Positions 16,419 through 25,004 of a DNA stretch of 64,000 nucleotides are shown here, one piece after another. The notes beneath the pieces are model-generated. The model had not been told where the DNA came from, did no database searches, and was given only the letters and a program-made list of their open reading frames with translations. Both the position numbers and the translations under genes were made by a program. Every line of letters starts with the position of its first letter. The stretch's first letter is position 1. Origin of the DNA: DASSUW01 sp963835525. Lineage in GTDB: Bacteria > Actinomycetota > Thermoleophilia > Solirubrobacterales > Solirubrobacteraceae. The DNA lies in assembly GCA_963835525.1 (NCBI GenBank), contig CAWIFM010000008.1:1178001-1242000 (forward strand), given 5' to 3'.

Positions 16419-17936
16419 ATGAAGTCCGATCCCGACGTGCTGATCGCGGGCGCCGGCCCCACCGGACTGGCGCTCGCGTGCGGGCTGCTCGCCAACGGCG
16501 TGGCGGTCCGCGTCGTCGACAAGGCGTTCCGACCCGCGGAGACCTCCCGGGCACTCGGACTCCAGCCGCGAGGGATCGAGGTGGTCGAGCGCCTCGGTGC
16601 GCTGAACGGCCTGCCCGAACGCGCGCTGCGGGTCGAGCGCATCGTCGTGCGCATCAACGGCAAGCAGGCGGCGAGCGTCAGCGTCGGCCGGCGCACCGCG
16701 CTGGTCACGAGGCCGGGTCTGGTGATCTCGCAGGCGGAGGTGGAAGCCGAGCTGCGGCGGCGCGTCGGCGAGCTGGGCGGCGAGATCGTCTGGGGCCGCG
16801 AGGTGGCAGCCGCCAGACAGGATGCGGACGGCGTCAGCGTGGGCCTCGCGGACGGTGGCCAGAGCCGGGTCGGCTGGCTCGTGGGGTGCGACGGGGCGCA
16901 CAGCCGCGTGCGCGACCTGGCCGGCGTCGGCTTCCCCGGAGTGCCGCTCGCCGAGCGCTTCCTGCTCGTCGACGCTCACGCGGACCTCCCCCTGTCACGG
17001 CAGTCGATCTACGTGTGGCTCGAGGGCGCCGGCGTGTTCGGGGCATTTCCGCTACCCGGACAGGACCTGTGGCGGCTGATGGCGCCGGCCGCCGAGCCGG
17101 GAAGCGAGGCGGACCTGGTCACCGACGAGGTCGTGCTCGCCGAGGTCGGCCGCCTGCTGGCGGAGCGGACCGGCTTCGATCGATCGCTGATTCGCGATCC
17201 AGAGTGGATCACGTCGTTCCGGGTCCACCGCAGGCTCGCCGACACGTACCGAACCGGCCGGATCCTGCTCGCAGGTGACGCCGCCCACGTCCACAGCCCG
17301 TTCGGCGGTCAGGGCATGAACACCGGGATAGGCGACGCCGAGAACCTCGCCTGGAAGCTCGCGATGGTCGTCAACGGGACCGCGGCGCCCGAGCTCCTGG
17401 ACAGCTACGAGGCCGAACGGCGGCCGGTCGCCGCGGACGTGCTCAAGTGGACCGGTGGGGCCGGCAACCTGATCCTCGGCGACCACGTGCTCGCCCGGGT
17501 GCTGCGGGACCGGGTGATCGTCCCGCTGATGAACACGGCGTCGATGCAGCGGCGCGCCTGGGAGACCGTGTCCCAGCTGAAGGTGACCTATCGAGACGGC
17601 CCGCTGGGCCGGCGGGCACGGAGGTTCTCCGGCCGGGGTCCGCAGCCCGGCGACCGCGTGCCGGACATCGACTGCGTGCGGGTTGAAGGCGGCGTCCGGA
17701 CCACGCTGCACGCCGAGCTCGGCAAGCGCTGGGCGCTGGTCATGCCCCGCCGGACGGTGAGCGACGAGTGCACCGCGGTCGCGGCCGAGCGGCTTGGTGA
17801 CGACGGCGTGATCACGTTGGTCGCCGACGACGGAGAGATCATGCTCGTGCGGCCCGACGCGCATCTCGGCTGGCGTGGACCCGCGGATCCCGACGCGCTC
17901 GATCGCTGGCTCGCCGCCGTGACAAAGCAAGCTTGA
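16419..17936 (+). CDS. FAD-dependent aromatic-ring monooxygenase
   Basis: A 505-residue class A flavoprotein monooxygenase (PheA/TfdB/MhpA style). It has the Rossmann motif VLIAGAGPTGLALACGL, the middle VGCDGAHSRVR (DG motif) and the GD motif ILLAGDAAHVHSPFGGQGMN, then a C-terminal thioredoxin-like domain ending at DPDALDRWLAA. It should hydroxylate phenolic compounds with NAD(P)H and O2. ATG at 16419 was chosen because an earlier in-frame ATG at 16380 lies within the shared operator-like element. The neighbouring LuxR gene is divergent. Confidence 0.86.
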   Translation: MKSDPDVLIAGAGPTGLALACGLLANGVAVRVVDKAFRPAETSRALGLQPRGIEVVERLGALNGLPERALRVERIVVRINGKQAASVSVGRRTALVTRPGLVISQAEVEAELRRRVGELGGEIVWGREVAAARQDADGVSVGLADGGQSRVGWLVGCDGAHSRVRDLAGVGFPGVPLAERFLLVDAHADLPLSRQSIYVWLEGAGVFGAFPLPGQDLWRLMAPAAEPGSEADLVTDEVVLAEVGRLLAERTGFDRSLIRDPEWITSFRVHRRLADTYRTGRILLAGDAAHVHSPFGGQGMNTGIGDAENLAWKLAMVVNGTAAPELLDSYEAERRPVAADVLKWTGGAGNLILGDHVLARVLRDRVIVPLMNTASMQRRAWETVSQLKVTYRDGPLGRRARRFSGRGPQPGDRVPDIDCVRVEGGVRTTLHAELGKRWALVMPRRTVSDECTAVAAERLGDDGVITLVADDGEIMLVRPDAHLGWRGPADPDALDRWLAAVTKQA

Positions 17937-17945
17937 AAGCAGCGA

Positions 17946-18503
17946 TCAGCGCCCGACCGGGCGCAGCGGCTCCGAGCCATCCCAACCCTCGGCCGCGCCG
18001 CTCACCATCGAGAAGAAGTCGTGGAGCCCCTGGTTGTCGACATGGATCTCGATGTCGTGGCCCAGGGTGGCGGAGGCGTCGTGAAGCGTCGTCTCGACTT
18101 CGCCGAGCCGAGAGCTCAGGTACTGCGTCAGACCTCGCTCGTCGAGCGAGCTTCGCAAGTCGTCCACCTGCGTCGCCGGCACGACGTAGCCGACGTGCTG
18201 GATTCGCGGGCGGGCGCCGGAGAAGCCCCTCTCGACGCGCTCCGGCGCCAAGCTGACGATCTCGATCAGCTCGATCACGCTGCCGTCGCAGGAGCCGAAG
18301 GCCGAGTTGTGGACGAACTCGGCCGGCTCACCGCGCGAGAGGACATTCTCTAGAGGCACGTTCTCGATCAGGAAGAACGGCCCGGCGCCAAGTTGGTCGA
18401 CCAGGCGATTCACGGTCGCCTCGATGTCGTCGACGACGTAGGCGTGATGGTGCGGCTCGCCGAGCCGCGCTCTGAACAGGTCCTCCGGCAGGTCTCGCCT
18501 CAC
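17946..18503 (-). CDS. VOC-family protein in amine oxidase operon
   Basis: A 185-residue vicinal-oxygen-chelate protein. It shows HHHAYVVDDIEATVNRLVD at the N-terminus, a repeated module RIQHVGYVVPATQVDDL in the second half, and an inter-module ELIEIV. Metal-ligand positions H, E and H are present, resembling methylmalonyl-CoA epimerase/glyoxalase-type proteins. The GTG at 18503 overlaps the aldehyde dehydrogenase stop (GTGA). It probably acts on the product or a reactive aldehyde of the upstream amine oxidase pathway; this is inferred from position only. Confidence 0.75.
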   Translation of the reverse strand: MRRDLPEDLFRARLGEPHHHAYVVDDIEATVNRLVDQLGAGPFFLIENVPLENVLSRGEPAEFVHNSAFGSCDGSVIELIEIVSLAPERVERGFSGARPRIQHVGYVVPATQVDDLRSSLDERGLTQYLSSRLGEVETTLHDASATLGHDIEIHVDNQGLHDFFSMVSGAAEGWDGSEPLRPVGR

Positions 18504-19930
18504 TCCCCGAGGTACGACATCACGTGCTTGATGCGCGTGTAGTCCTCGAAGCCGTACATCGAGAGGTCCTTGCCGTAGCCGGACTTCTTGAAGCCGCCGT
18601 GCGGCATCTCGGCCACCAGCGGGATGTGGGCGTTGATCCAGACGCAGCCGAAGTCGAGCCGGCGCGCGACGCGCATGGCGCGCCCGTGGTCCTGCGTCCA
18701 CACGCTGGAGGCGAGCCCGAAGTCGACGCCGTTGGCCCACTCGATCGCCTTGGCCTCGTCGTCGAAGGTCTGGACCGTGATGACCGGGCCGAAGATCTCC
18801 TTCTGGATCATGTCGTCGTCCTGCTTGAGGCCGTCGACCACGGTCGGCTCGAAGAAGTAGCCGGTGTCGCCCTGCCGCCGGCCGCCGGCGACGACGCTGG
18901 CGTGGCCAGGCGTGCCCTCGATGAAGCCGGTGACCTGGGCGAGCTGGTTCTCGTTGTTCAGCGGGCCGTAGAGCACGTCGCCGTTCGACGGCGGGCCCGT
19001 CTGCGTGCCCTTGGCCTGCTCGGCCAGCGCCGACACGAAGTCGTCGTGGATCCGCGGGCCGGCGAGCACGCGCGTGGCCGCCGTGCAGTCCTGGCCGGCG
19101 TTGAAGTAGCCCGCGATGGCGATGTTCTCGGCCGCCAGCTCGAGGTCGGCGTCGTCGAACACGATGACCGGCGCCTTGCCGCCGAGCTCCAGATGCACGC
19201 GCTTGACGTCGTCGGCCGCGGCCTTGGCGACGGCCATGCCGGCGCGGACGCTGCCGGTGATCGAGACCATCTGCGGCGTCTTGTGCGCCACCAGGGCGGC
19301 GCCCGTGTCGCGGTCGCCGCAGACGACGTTGAGCACGCCCTCGGGCAGGAACTCGGCCATCACCTCGGCCATCCACACGCTGCTGGCCGGCGTCGTGTCG
19401 GACGGCTTGAGCACCATCGTGTTGCCGGCCGCCAGCGCCGGCGCCCACTTCCAGACCGCCATCATCGCCGGGTAGTTCCAGGGGGTGACGGCGGCGCACA
19501 CGCCGACCGGCTCGCGCCGGATCATCGACGTGTAACCGGTCATGTACTCGCCGGCGGCTGTGCCCTCGAGGATGCGCGCCGCGCCCGCGAAGAAGCGGAT
19601 CTGGTCGCACATCGGAGGGATCTCCTCCTCCATCGTGAGCTGCTTCGGCTTGCCGGTGTTGCGGGACTCGACGTCCACCAGCTCCTGGGCGCGCTCCTCG
19701 AAGGCGTCGGCGATCCGCAACAGGGCGCGCTGGCGCTCCGACGGCGTGGTGTCGCGCCAGCTCTCGAACGCGCGCGCCGAGTCCTGGAAGGCGGCGTCGA
19801 CGTCGGCCTCGCGCGACAGCGGCGCGGTGGCCCAGACCTCGCCCGTGCTGGGATCGACCAGCTCGGTCGTCTCGCCGCTCGCCGCGGCCACGCGCTTGCC
19901 GTGGATGAAGTTCGTGATCTCTTCGCTCAT
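18500..19930 (-). CDS. Aminobutyraldehyde-type aldehyde dehydrogenase
   Basis: A 476-residue NAD(P)-dependent aldehyde dehydrogenase. It shows the oxyanion Asn in TPWNYPAMM (N152), the general base Glu in LELGGKAP (E248) and the nucleophile in AGQDCTAATR (C282). The sequence style matches 4-aminobutyraldehyde / gamma-guanidinobutyraldehyde dehydrogenases (PatD/PuuC group). It would oxidise the aldehyde released by the copper amine oxidase encoded immediately upstream. Start overlaps the amine oxidase stop (ATGA). No frameshift or missing catalytic residue was noticed. Confidence 0.9.
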   Translation of the reverse strand: MSEEITNFIHGKRVAAASGETTELVDPSTGEVWATAPLSREADVDAAFQDSARAFESWRDTTPSERQRALLRIADAFEERAQELVDVESRNTGKPKQLTMEEEIPPMCDQIRFFAGAARILEGTAAGEYMTGYTSMIRREPVGVCAAVTPWNYPAMMAVWKWAPALAAGNTMVLKPSDTTPASSVWMAEVMAEFLPEGVLNVVCGDRDTGAALVAHKTPQMVSITGSVRAGMAVAKAAADDVKRVHLELGGKAPVIVFDDADLELAAENIAIAGYFNAGQDCTAATRVLAGPRIHDDFVSALAEQAKGTQTGPPSNGDVLYGPLNNENQLAQVTGFIEGTPGHASVVAGGRRQGDTGYFFEPTVVDGLKQDDDMIQKEIFGPVITVQTFDDEAKAIEWANGVDFGLASSVWTQDHGRAMRVARRLDFGCVWINAHIPLVAEMPHGGFKKSGYGKDLSMYGFEDYTRIKHVMSYLGE

Positions 19931-21804
19931 GGGGTCTCCTCCGTCTGACAGTGGCGGTGCGTGGGTGGCACGTCGAGGGCGGGGTTGCGATCGAAGAACC
20001 CGATCGGCTTGAGCCAGAACGAGATCGCGTCGACCGCCATGACCGGCCATTCCTCGGGGCGCGTGATGTGGTGCACCCCGAACACGTACCACAGGACGAC
20101 GTCCGTGTTCTCGATCGCGCGGTTCTGCGCCGTCCAGACCGGCAGCCCGCGGTCGTGCTCGCTCTGGACGACGAACTCGCCGCAGGGCCAGCGCTCGTCC
20201 TCTTCGAACGGCGTCACCCACAGCGTGTGGCCGATCGCCTCCGCGCGGCGCATCACCGGCGACTGCGGGTCCATCATCGGCGGGAAGGCGGCGCCGGGCA
20301 CGAGCTTGTAGCCCACCGGCGTCCCCAGCCCGTTGGTCACGTTGTCGTTGACCACCTTCCACGCGCGCTGGGTGCTCCACTCGTAGTCCTGCTTGCCCTC
20401 GTCCTCCGTACGCAGTGGCGTGCTGTGCTGGACGAGCGCGAGCCCGTGCTCGTTGCCCGGGCCGATCGGGAGCGCCTCGGACTCGGTCATGTACACGGTG
20501 TTGGCCTCGCCGTCGACGTCGAGGTCGAGCCGGGCGACGAGGAAGTGCTGATGGAAGGGCGCGTAGGTGCGCTCGTCGACGAGCGTCCCGTAGGGCGGCT
20601 GGGCGCCCTCCGCGAAGCTGGTGGTGACCATGATCCCCGTCGCCCGCACGTGGCACTCGATGTTGCCGTCCTGGTAGAGCCGCCAGTAGACGAGGTACTC
20701 GTAGTTGGCGACGGTCACGTGGAAGGAGACGACGAGCCGCCGCGCGCGGCGCGACTCGGCGCCGCTCTCGGCGTCGACGTGCTTCCAGAGGATCGCGTCG
20801 TCCTCCTCGTGGATGCAGATCGCGTTGCGGATCGTGTACGGCTCGCCCTTGGTGTCGTGCATGACGGCGTCGACGTACGTGATCTCGCCGAGGCAGTCGC
20901 AGCCGAGCTCCAGCGACGTCGTCATGAAGCCGAGGCCCCACTCGCCGATGTCGAACGCCGTCCGGCGGTAGTGGTCGGTCGTCGGGTCGCGGTAGGGGAC
21001 GACCATCTCGGCGAAGCTCAGCCGGTGGGCGACCGACCGGTCGTCGTAAGCGAGGGTGTGGAGCACGAGCCCTTCGCGGTGGTTGAAGCCGACGCGCAGC
21101 GACCACTTCTGCCAGGTCAGGAGGTTGCCGTCGAGCGTGAACGAGGCGCCCTCGGGCTGGGTGATCTCGAGCGGCTTGAGATCCTGCCGCTGCCGGAGCC
21201 GGGGGACGAGGTGGGGCGCGTACTCGCCCATGGTCCGCGGCGGGTCGACGCGGTGCGTGTCCTCGATCTCCAGCAGCTCCATCCTGTTGAGGTCGACGAC
21301 GAAGTGCAGGCCGGTGACCGGGTTGGCGTACGGGCTCGAGCCGGGCTCGTTGCGACGCCAGACGTCGGCCCAGCCGATGCGGCCGCCGCGGTGCTGCTCG
21401 GGCACGAGGTGCGCGCCGTAGGCCCAGGTGTCGATCAGGACCAGATCCAGGTCCGTGATGCCGCGCTCGGCGAGCGCCTCGATGACGCGCGGGTCCTTGC
21501 GGAGCGCCTCGTCGCACTCGTGGAACTCGTCGACGGTCATGTTGGGCTGACCGTCCTCGATCTCGTCCCACGTCTCGACCGCGTCGCCGGTGAGCGAGAC
21601 ACGCGACTTGTAGACGCGCCCGTCGTCGCGGTTCCAGCAGATCGCGGTGGCCTGCCGCCCGGGGTGGGCCCCGCTCTTCGCGGGCTCGCGCAGCTCGATC
21701 GAGGCGAAGCGCCAGCGGTCGCCGACGCCGCGGTCGCGGCGCAGGATCCCGGCGGCCTGCCGGATCTCGTCGGCCGACAGCGGGTCGAGCGGATGCGGTG
21801 TCAT
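19927..21804 (-). CDS. Copper amine oxidase (TPQ-dependent)
   Basis: A 625-residue primary amine oxidase. The topaquinone precursor is Y368 in the motif N-Y-E-Y (VANYEYLVYW). The catalytic base lies in FDIGEWG (Asp285). Copper ligands are H418 and H420 (FHQHF) and a later histidine in GVHHITRPEEWPVM. It converts a primary amine to aldehyde, ammonia and H2O2. No signal peptide is seen, so it is cytoplasmic. Start and stop both overlap neighbours by ATGA. Substrate is unknown; the aldehyde dehydrogenase next to it resembles aminoaldehyde enzymes. Confidence 0.93.
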   Translation of the reverse strand: MTPHPLDPLSADEIRQAAGILRRDRGVGDRWRFASIELREPAKSGAHPGRQATAICWNRDDGRVYKSRVSLTGDAVETWDEIEDGQPNMTVDEFHECDEALRKDPRVIEALAERGITDLDLVLIDTWAYGAHLVPEQHRGGRIGWADVWRRNEPGSSPYANPVTGLHFVVDLNRMELLEIEDTHRVDPPRTMGEYAPHLVPRLRQRQDLKPLEITQPEGASFTLDGNLLTWQKWSLRVGFNHREGLVLHTLAYDDRSVAHRLSFAEMVVPYRDPTTDHYRRTAFDIGEWGLGFMTTSLELGCDCLGEITYVDAVMHDTKGEPYTIRNAICIHEEDDAILWKHVDAESGAESRRARRLVVSFHVTVANYEYLVYWRLYQDGNIECHVRATGIMVTTSFAEGAQPPYGTLVDERTYAPFHQHFLVARLDLDVDGEANTVYMTESEALPIGPGNEHGLALVQHSTPLRTEDEGKQDYEWSTQRAWKVVNDNVTNGLGTPVGYKLVPGAAFPPMMDPQSPVMRRAEAIGHTLWVTPFEEDERWPCGEFVVQSEHDRGLPVWTAQNRAIENTDVVLWYVFGVHHITRPEEWPVMAVDAISFWLKPIGFFDRNPALDVPPTHRHCQTEETP

Positions 21805-23030
21805 CAGACGTTCCTCGCGAGCAGGTCGTCGAAGGTCTCGCGCCGGACCGCGAGGGTCGCCTCGCCGTCGCGGCACAGCACGACGGGCGGGCGGCGGGCG
21901 CCGTTGTAGTTGTTGGAGAGCGAGTAGCAGTAGGCGCCGGTGACGGGCATCACGACGTGGTCGCCGACCTGCGGCGTGGCCAGCTCGACGTCCCGCTCGA
22001 GCACGTCCCCGCTCTCGCAGTGGTGGCCCACGAGCTCGCACGTCTCCGGCTCGCGCGCCCGGTCGAGCACGAAGGGGGCGAAGCGCTGGCCGTAGAGCAT
22101 CGGCTCGAGGTTGTCGCCCATGCCGCCGTTCACGGCCACGTGGGTGAGGCGGCCGCGCTTGACGGTGATCACCTCGTAGAGCGTGATCATCGAGCGCCCG
22201 ACGACGCTGCGTCCGGGCTCGACGATCAGCTGCGCCGCTGGGTCCAGGTACTCGTGCAGCGCTCGCACCGTGGCCTCCGCGTAGTCGGCGATCGACGGCG
22301 CCCGGTCCTCGGGCCGGTAGGCGATCCCGAGCCCGCCGCCGAGGTCGTAGACCGGGAAGCGGCCGAGCGCGGCGAGCGCCTCGGCCGCCTTGCCGAAGCC
22401 GTCGAGCTCGAGCAGCTGCGAGCCGATGTGCACGTGCAGGCCGAGCAGCTCGAGGTTGGTGTTCCGGATGCGCTCGATGAGCGCCGGCGCCTCCTCGAGC
22501 GAGACGCCGAACTTGGCCTCCGGGCTCCCGGTGTCCATCGCGGCATGCGTTTCGCCGGGGACGGCAGGGTTGACGCGCAGCAACACGCGCTGGGTGGCCG
22601 TAGAGAGCCGGTCGACGTCATCGGAGTTGTCGATCACGATCACGCCGACGCCGGCCTCGAGCGCCATCTGCATGTCCAGGTCGCTCTTGGCGTTGCCGTG
22701 CAGCAGGATGTGCTCGGGATCGAAGCCCGCGGCCAGCGCGATGGCCAGCTCGCCGGCCGAGGCGACGTCGCAGCCCAGACCCTCCTCGGCCAGGATCCGC
22801 GTGACCGGCGCGCACGGGAGCGCCTTGGAGGCGAAGTGCACGTCGGTCCGCTCGTGCCGGCTCGTGAACTCGCGTAGGTACTCGCGGGCGGTCTCGCGCA
22901 GCCCCTGCTCGTCGACCACGAAGGCCGGCGTGCCGAACTCGGCGGCCACGTCGGCGAGCGCCACGCCGCCGATCGTCAGCCTGCCGTCCCTCGTCTCTGC
23001 GGTCCTCGGGAGGACGTCGAAGATGCCCAC
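21804..23030 (-). CDS. lysA: Diaminopimelate decarboxylase-family PLP enzyme
   Basis: A 408-residue alanine-racemase-fold decarboxylase. PLP lysine is K69 in FASKALPC. The phosphate-binding GGGLGIAY, the HVHIGSQ strand and HHCESGDVL are present. The C-E-S-G-D form is the diaminopimelate decarboxylase signature rather than that of ornithine decarboxylases. GTG start. It heads an operon with an amine oxidase and aldehyde dehydrogenase, which is unusual for lysine biosynthesis; a decarboxylase feeding the amine oxidase is the alternative. Whether this is the cell's only lysA cannot be told here. Confidence 0.87.
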   Translation of the reverse strand: MGIFDVLPRTAETRDGRLTIGGVALADVAAEFGTPAFVVDEQGLRETAREYLREFTSRHERTDVHFASKALPCAPVTRILAEEGLGCDVASAGELAIALAAGFDPEHILLHGNAKSDLDMQMALEAGVGVIVIDNSDDVDRLSTATQRVLLRVNPAVPGETHAAMDTGSPEAKFGVSLEEAPALIERIRNTNLELLGLHVHIGSQLLELDGFGKAAEALAALGRFPVYDLGGGLGIAYRPEDRAPSIADYAEATVRALHEYLDPAAQLIVEPGRSVVGRSMITLYEVITVKRGRLTHVAVNGGMGDNLEPMLYGQRFAPFVLDRAREPETCELVGHHCESGDVLERDVELATPQVGDHVVMPVTGAYCYSLSNNYNGARRPPVVLCRDGEATLAVRRETFDDLLARNV

Positions 23031-23168
23031 AGGGCCGAGTATTCCTGCGCGCGGGTCCGGCTGCCAATTGGAGGACCGACGGACTTCGGGCTCCCACGGT
23101 TGCTCTGATGAGTTTTGAGGGTTCGCCGCGTCATACCGGTTGACTGTCCCGGACGAGGAGGAACGCGG

Positions 23169-23219
23169 ATGCCGAAGGTGATCTACTCAACCAAGACCGC
23201 GGTGGTCGGAACACGATGA
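23169..23219 (+). other. 16-codon minicistron resembling an Ohr N-terminus
   Basis: ATG at 23169 follows a good ribosome site (GAGGAGGAA) and encodes MPKVIYSTKTAVVGTR, then stops with TGA overlapping the ATG of the metallo-hydrolase (ATGA). The peptide resembles the first residues of organic hydroperoxide resistance (Ohr) proteins, which run K-V-L-Y-T-A and end in G-G-R. It may be the leftover 5' end of a deleted ohr gene that now supplies translation initiation to the next gene, or a leader peptide. Confidence 0.4.
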
Positions 23220-23839
23220 ACGCCCACGCCTCGATCACCATCACGCCGGTCTTCGTTGCCGACCTTGCCGTCGAGGGCGAGCGGATGCCGGTCTACGTGC
23301 ACGTCATCGACCATCCCGATGCGCGCGTGCTGGTCGACACCGGCATGACGGAGCTGCACCCGGCGATGGCCGACATGGATCCCCGCCTGCAGCCGCTGAG
23401 CGAGCAGGACTTCGATCTCGCCGGCATCGACATCGTCGTCAACACGCACCTGCACGCCGACCACTGCGGCGGCAACCACCTCTTCGCCGGCAAGCCGATC
23501 TACGTCCAGCGTCGGGAGCTCGAGGACGCGCGCAGCAAGGACGACTACACCATTCGCGAGTGGGTCGAGGCGCCCGGCGTGCAGTACATGCCGGTCGACG
23601 GCGAGCACGAGCTGCTGCCCGGGCTGCGACTCGTCCCGGCGCCGGGCCACACACCCGGCATGCAGATGGTCGTCGTCGAGACCGGCGGGCGCCCGGTCAT
23701 CGTCGGCGGCGACGTGGCGGTGTGGTTCGGCGAGTTCGACGAGCCGCCCACCGAAGGCCGGCAGCGGGTCCTTGCGCTCGACCCCGAGCTCGTCTGGCTC
23801 ACGCACGAGCGCGAGCCATGGCGACCCTCCACCGTCTGA
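23216..23839 (+). CDS. Metallo-beta-lactamase-fold lactonase-like hydrolase
   Basis: A 207-residue MBL-fold enzyme. The dinuclear metal site H-x-H-x-D-H is at H78-H83 (THLHADHCGG), with further ligands H144 (GHTPGM), D165 (VGGDVAV) and H196 (WLTHERE). It resembles the N-acyl homoserine lactonase group (AttM/AiiA-like), including the early VLVDTGM segment. Quorum-signal or other lactone hydrolysis is plausible but not proven. The start overlaps the stop of a short upstream reading frame, giving coupled translation. Confidence 0.85.
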   Translation: MNAHASITITPVFVADLAVEGERMPVYVHVIDHPDARVLVDTGMTELHPAMADMDPRLQPLSEQDFDLAGIDIVVNTHLHADHCGGNHLFAGKPIYVQRRELEDARSKDDYTIREWVEAPGVQYMPVDGEHELLPGLRLVPAPGHTPGMQMVVVETGGRPVIVGGDVAVWFGEFDEPPTEGRQRVLALDPELVWLTHEREPWRPSTV

Positions 23840-23914
23840 GGCATCGAAGCCGGAAGTGCGTGGTTGCCGCGCCGGCTGGGTAGGGCACCGGTATCCCCAA
23901 CCGAGGAGATCACC

Positions 23915-24058
23915 GTGAGCGAGTCCACGCAGGACCGGCCCGACGACGCCGACGAGAAGGCCTCGAAGCCGGGCGAGCAGGACACGGAGACCGTGGCCGG
24001 CCAGCCGAAGAAGGCGCCCGAGTCGACCGACGGCGAGCAATCGAAGCAGGACGAGTAA
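23915..24058 (+). CDS. Small acidic, disordered protein
   Basis: A 47-residue hydrophilic protein rich in D, E, K, S and Q (QDRPDDADEKASKPGEQDTE), with no hydrophobic core, preceded by GAGGAG six bases before the GTG. A longer reading from 23864 would begin in basic, non-matching residues. Such small charged proteins are often stress-induced, but no family was recognised. It is followed 23 bases later by the DUF6494 gene on the same strand. Confidence 0.5.
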   Translation: MSESTQDRPDDADEKASKPGEQDTETVAGQPKKAPESTDGEQSKQDE

Positions 24059-24081
24059 CCGGGTAGCTCCCCGGAGAAACG

Positions 24082-24288
24082 ATGGACGAAGAGGTCTTCA
24101 ACATGTCGGTGCGGAGGTTCCTCAAGACGCTGGGCGTGACCGCGCAGCGGGAGATCGAGCTGGCGGTCCGCGAGCGGCTGGACGGCGGTGATCTGCAGGG
24201 CGACGAGACCCTCGACGCGACGGCGACGATCACGGTCGCCGGTCTTTCGCGCGACGTGACCGTGACCGGACAGATCTCGCTCGCCTAG
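24082..24288 (+). CDS. DUF6494 family small protein
   Basis: A 68-residue protein matching, from memory, the conserved DUF6494 pattern: it starts MDEEVFNMSVRRFLKTLGVT, then QREIELAVRERL, then GDETLDATATITV. The family is small, widespread and functionally uncharacterised. A ribosome site (CGGAGAAA) precedes the ATG. The N-terminal half is predicted helical and the C-terminal half beta-stranded. Confidence 0.75.
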   Translation: MDEEVFNMSVRRFLKTLGVTAQREIELAVRERLDGGDLQGDETLDATATITVAGLSRDVTVTGQISLA

Positions 24289-24415
24289 GAGCACTCAAGC
24301 CTCGCGCCTTGTCACATCTCTGGGGTGGTACGCCGAGCCGCCGGAGGTCGGGCCCGGAACGGTGATCGGGTCCTACCGGCTCTTCTCCGAGGCCGTCACG
24401 GCAGGATGAGGTGCG

Positions 24416-24910
24416 ATGGCAGCTCGCATCCGGGATGCGGCCGAGGGCGACTGGCCGGCGATCTGGTCGATCGTTCGCGAGGTCGTGGTCGCCGCGGACA
24501 CGTTCCCGTATGACCCCGGGCTGACCGAGGACGAGGGGCGGGCGATGTGGATGGTCGCCTCGCCCGGGCGGACGACCGTCGCCGTCGACGGTGCCGCGGT
24601 CGCCGGGACCGCGAACATGTACGCGAACCGCCCCGGGCCGGGCGCGCATGTGGCCAGCGCGAGCTTCATGGTGGCCTCGGCCGCGCGAGGCCGCGGGGTG
24701 GGACGCGCACTGGTCGAGGACGCGCTCTCGTGGGCGCGCGCGGCGGGGTTCAGGGCGATGCAGTTCAACGCGGTCACCGAGACGAACGTGGAGGCGATCG
24801 CGCTCTATCGCTCGCTCGGGTTCTCGATCGTCGGGACGGTGCCCGAGGCGTTCGACCACCCCGAGCACGGTCTCGTAGGGCTGCACGTGATGCATCTGCA
24901 GCTCCGTTGA
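24416..24910 (+). CDS. GNAT-family N-acetyltransferase
   Basis: A 164-residue GNAT acetyltransferase. The acetyl-CoA pyrophosphate loop is ARGRGVGRALVEDAL (R/Q-x-x-G-x-G/A) and motif B is NAVTETNVEAIALYRSLGF. The N-terminal RDAAEGDWPAIWSIVREVV is the usual substrate-side helix. It transfers an acetyl group to an amine of a small molecule or protein; phosphinothricin-acetyltransferase-like enzymes look similar. Stand-alone gene. Confidence 0.85.
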   Translation: MAARIRDAAEGDWPAIWSIVREVVVAADTFPYDPGLTEDEGRAMWMVASPGRTTVAVDGAAVAGTANMYANRPGPGAHVASASFMVASAARGRGVGRALVEDALSWARAAGFRAMQFNAVTETNVEAIALYRSLGFSIVGTVPEAFDHPEHGLVGLHVMHLQLR

Positions 24911-25004
24911 GAGACCGGCCTTCCGCTCAGCCAGGTCCAGCACTATCCTCCGCCGACCGGAGTCTCTGGGGAGAGGGCCGCTGCTGCGCAGGCTGGAACG
25001 GGGA

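Noticed and set aside
19951..21909. 652-codon plus-strand frame opposite the amine oxidase
   Set aside because: Low-complexity R/V/E/D-rich translation; the minus strand carries the TPQ and copper motifs of a full amine oxidase.
24300..24408. Short open stretch ending like a protein C-terminus (WYAEPPEVGPGTVIGSYRLF)
   Set aside because: Looks protein-like but has no start codon or upstream domain within the 127-base gap; could be a gene remnant, not supportable.
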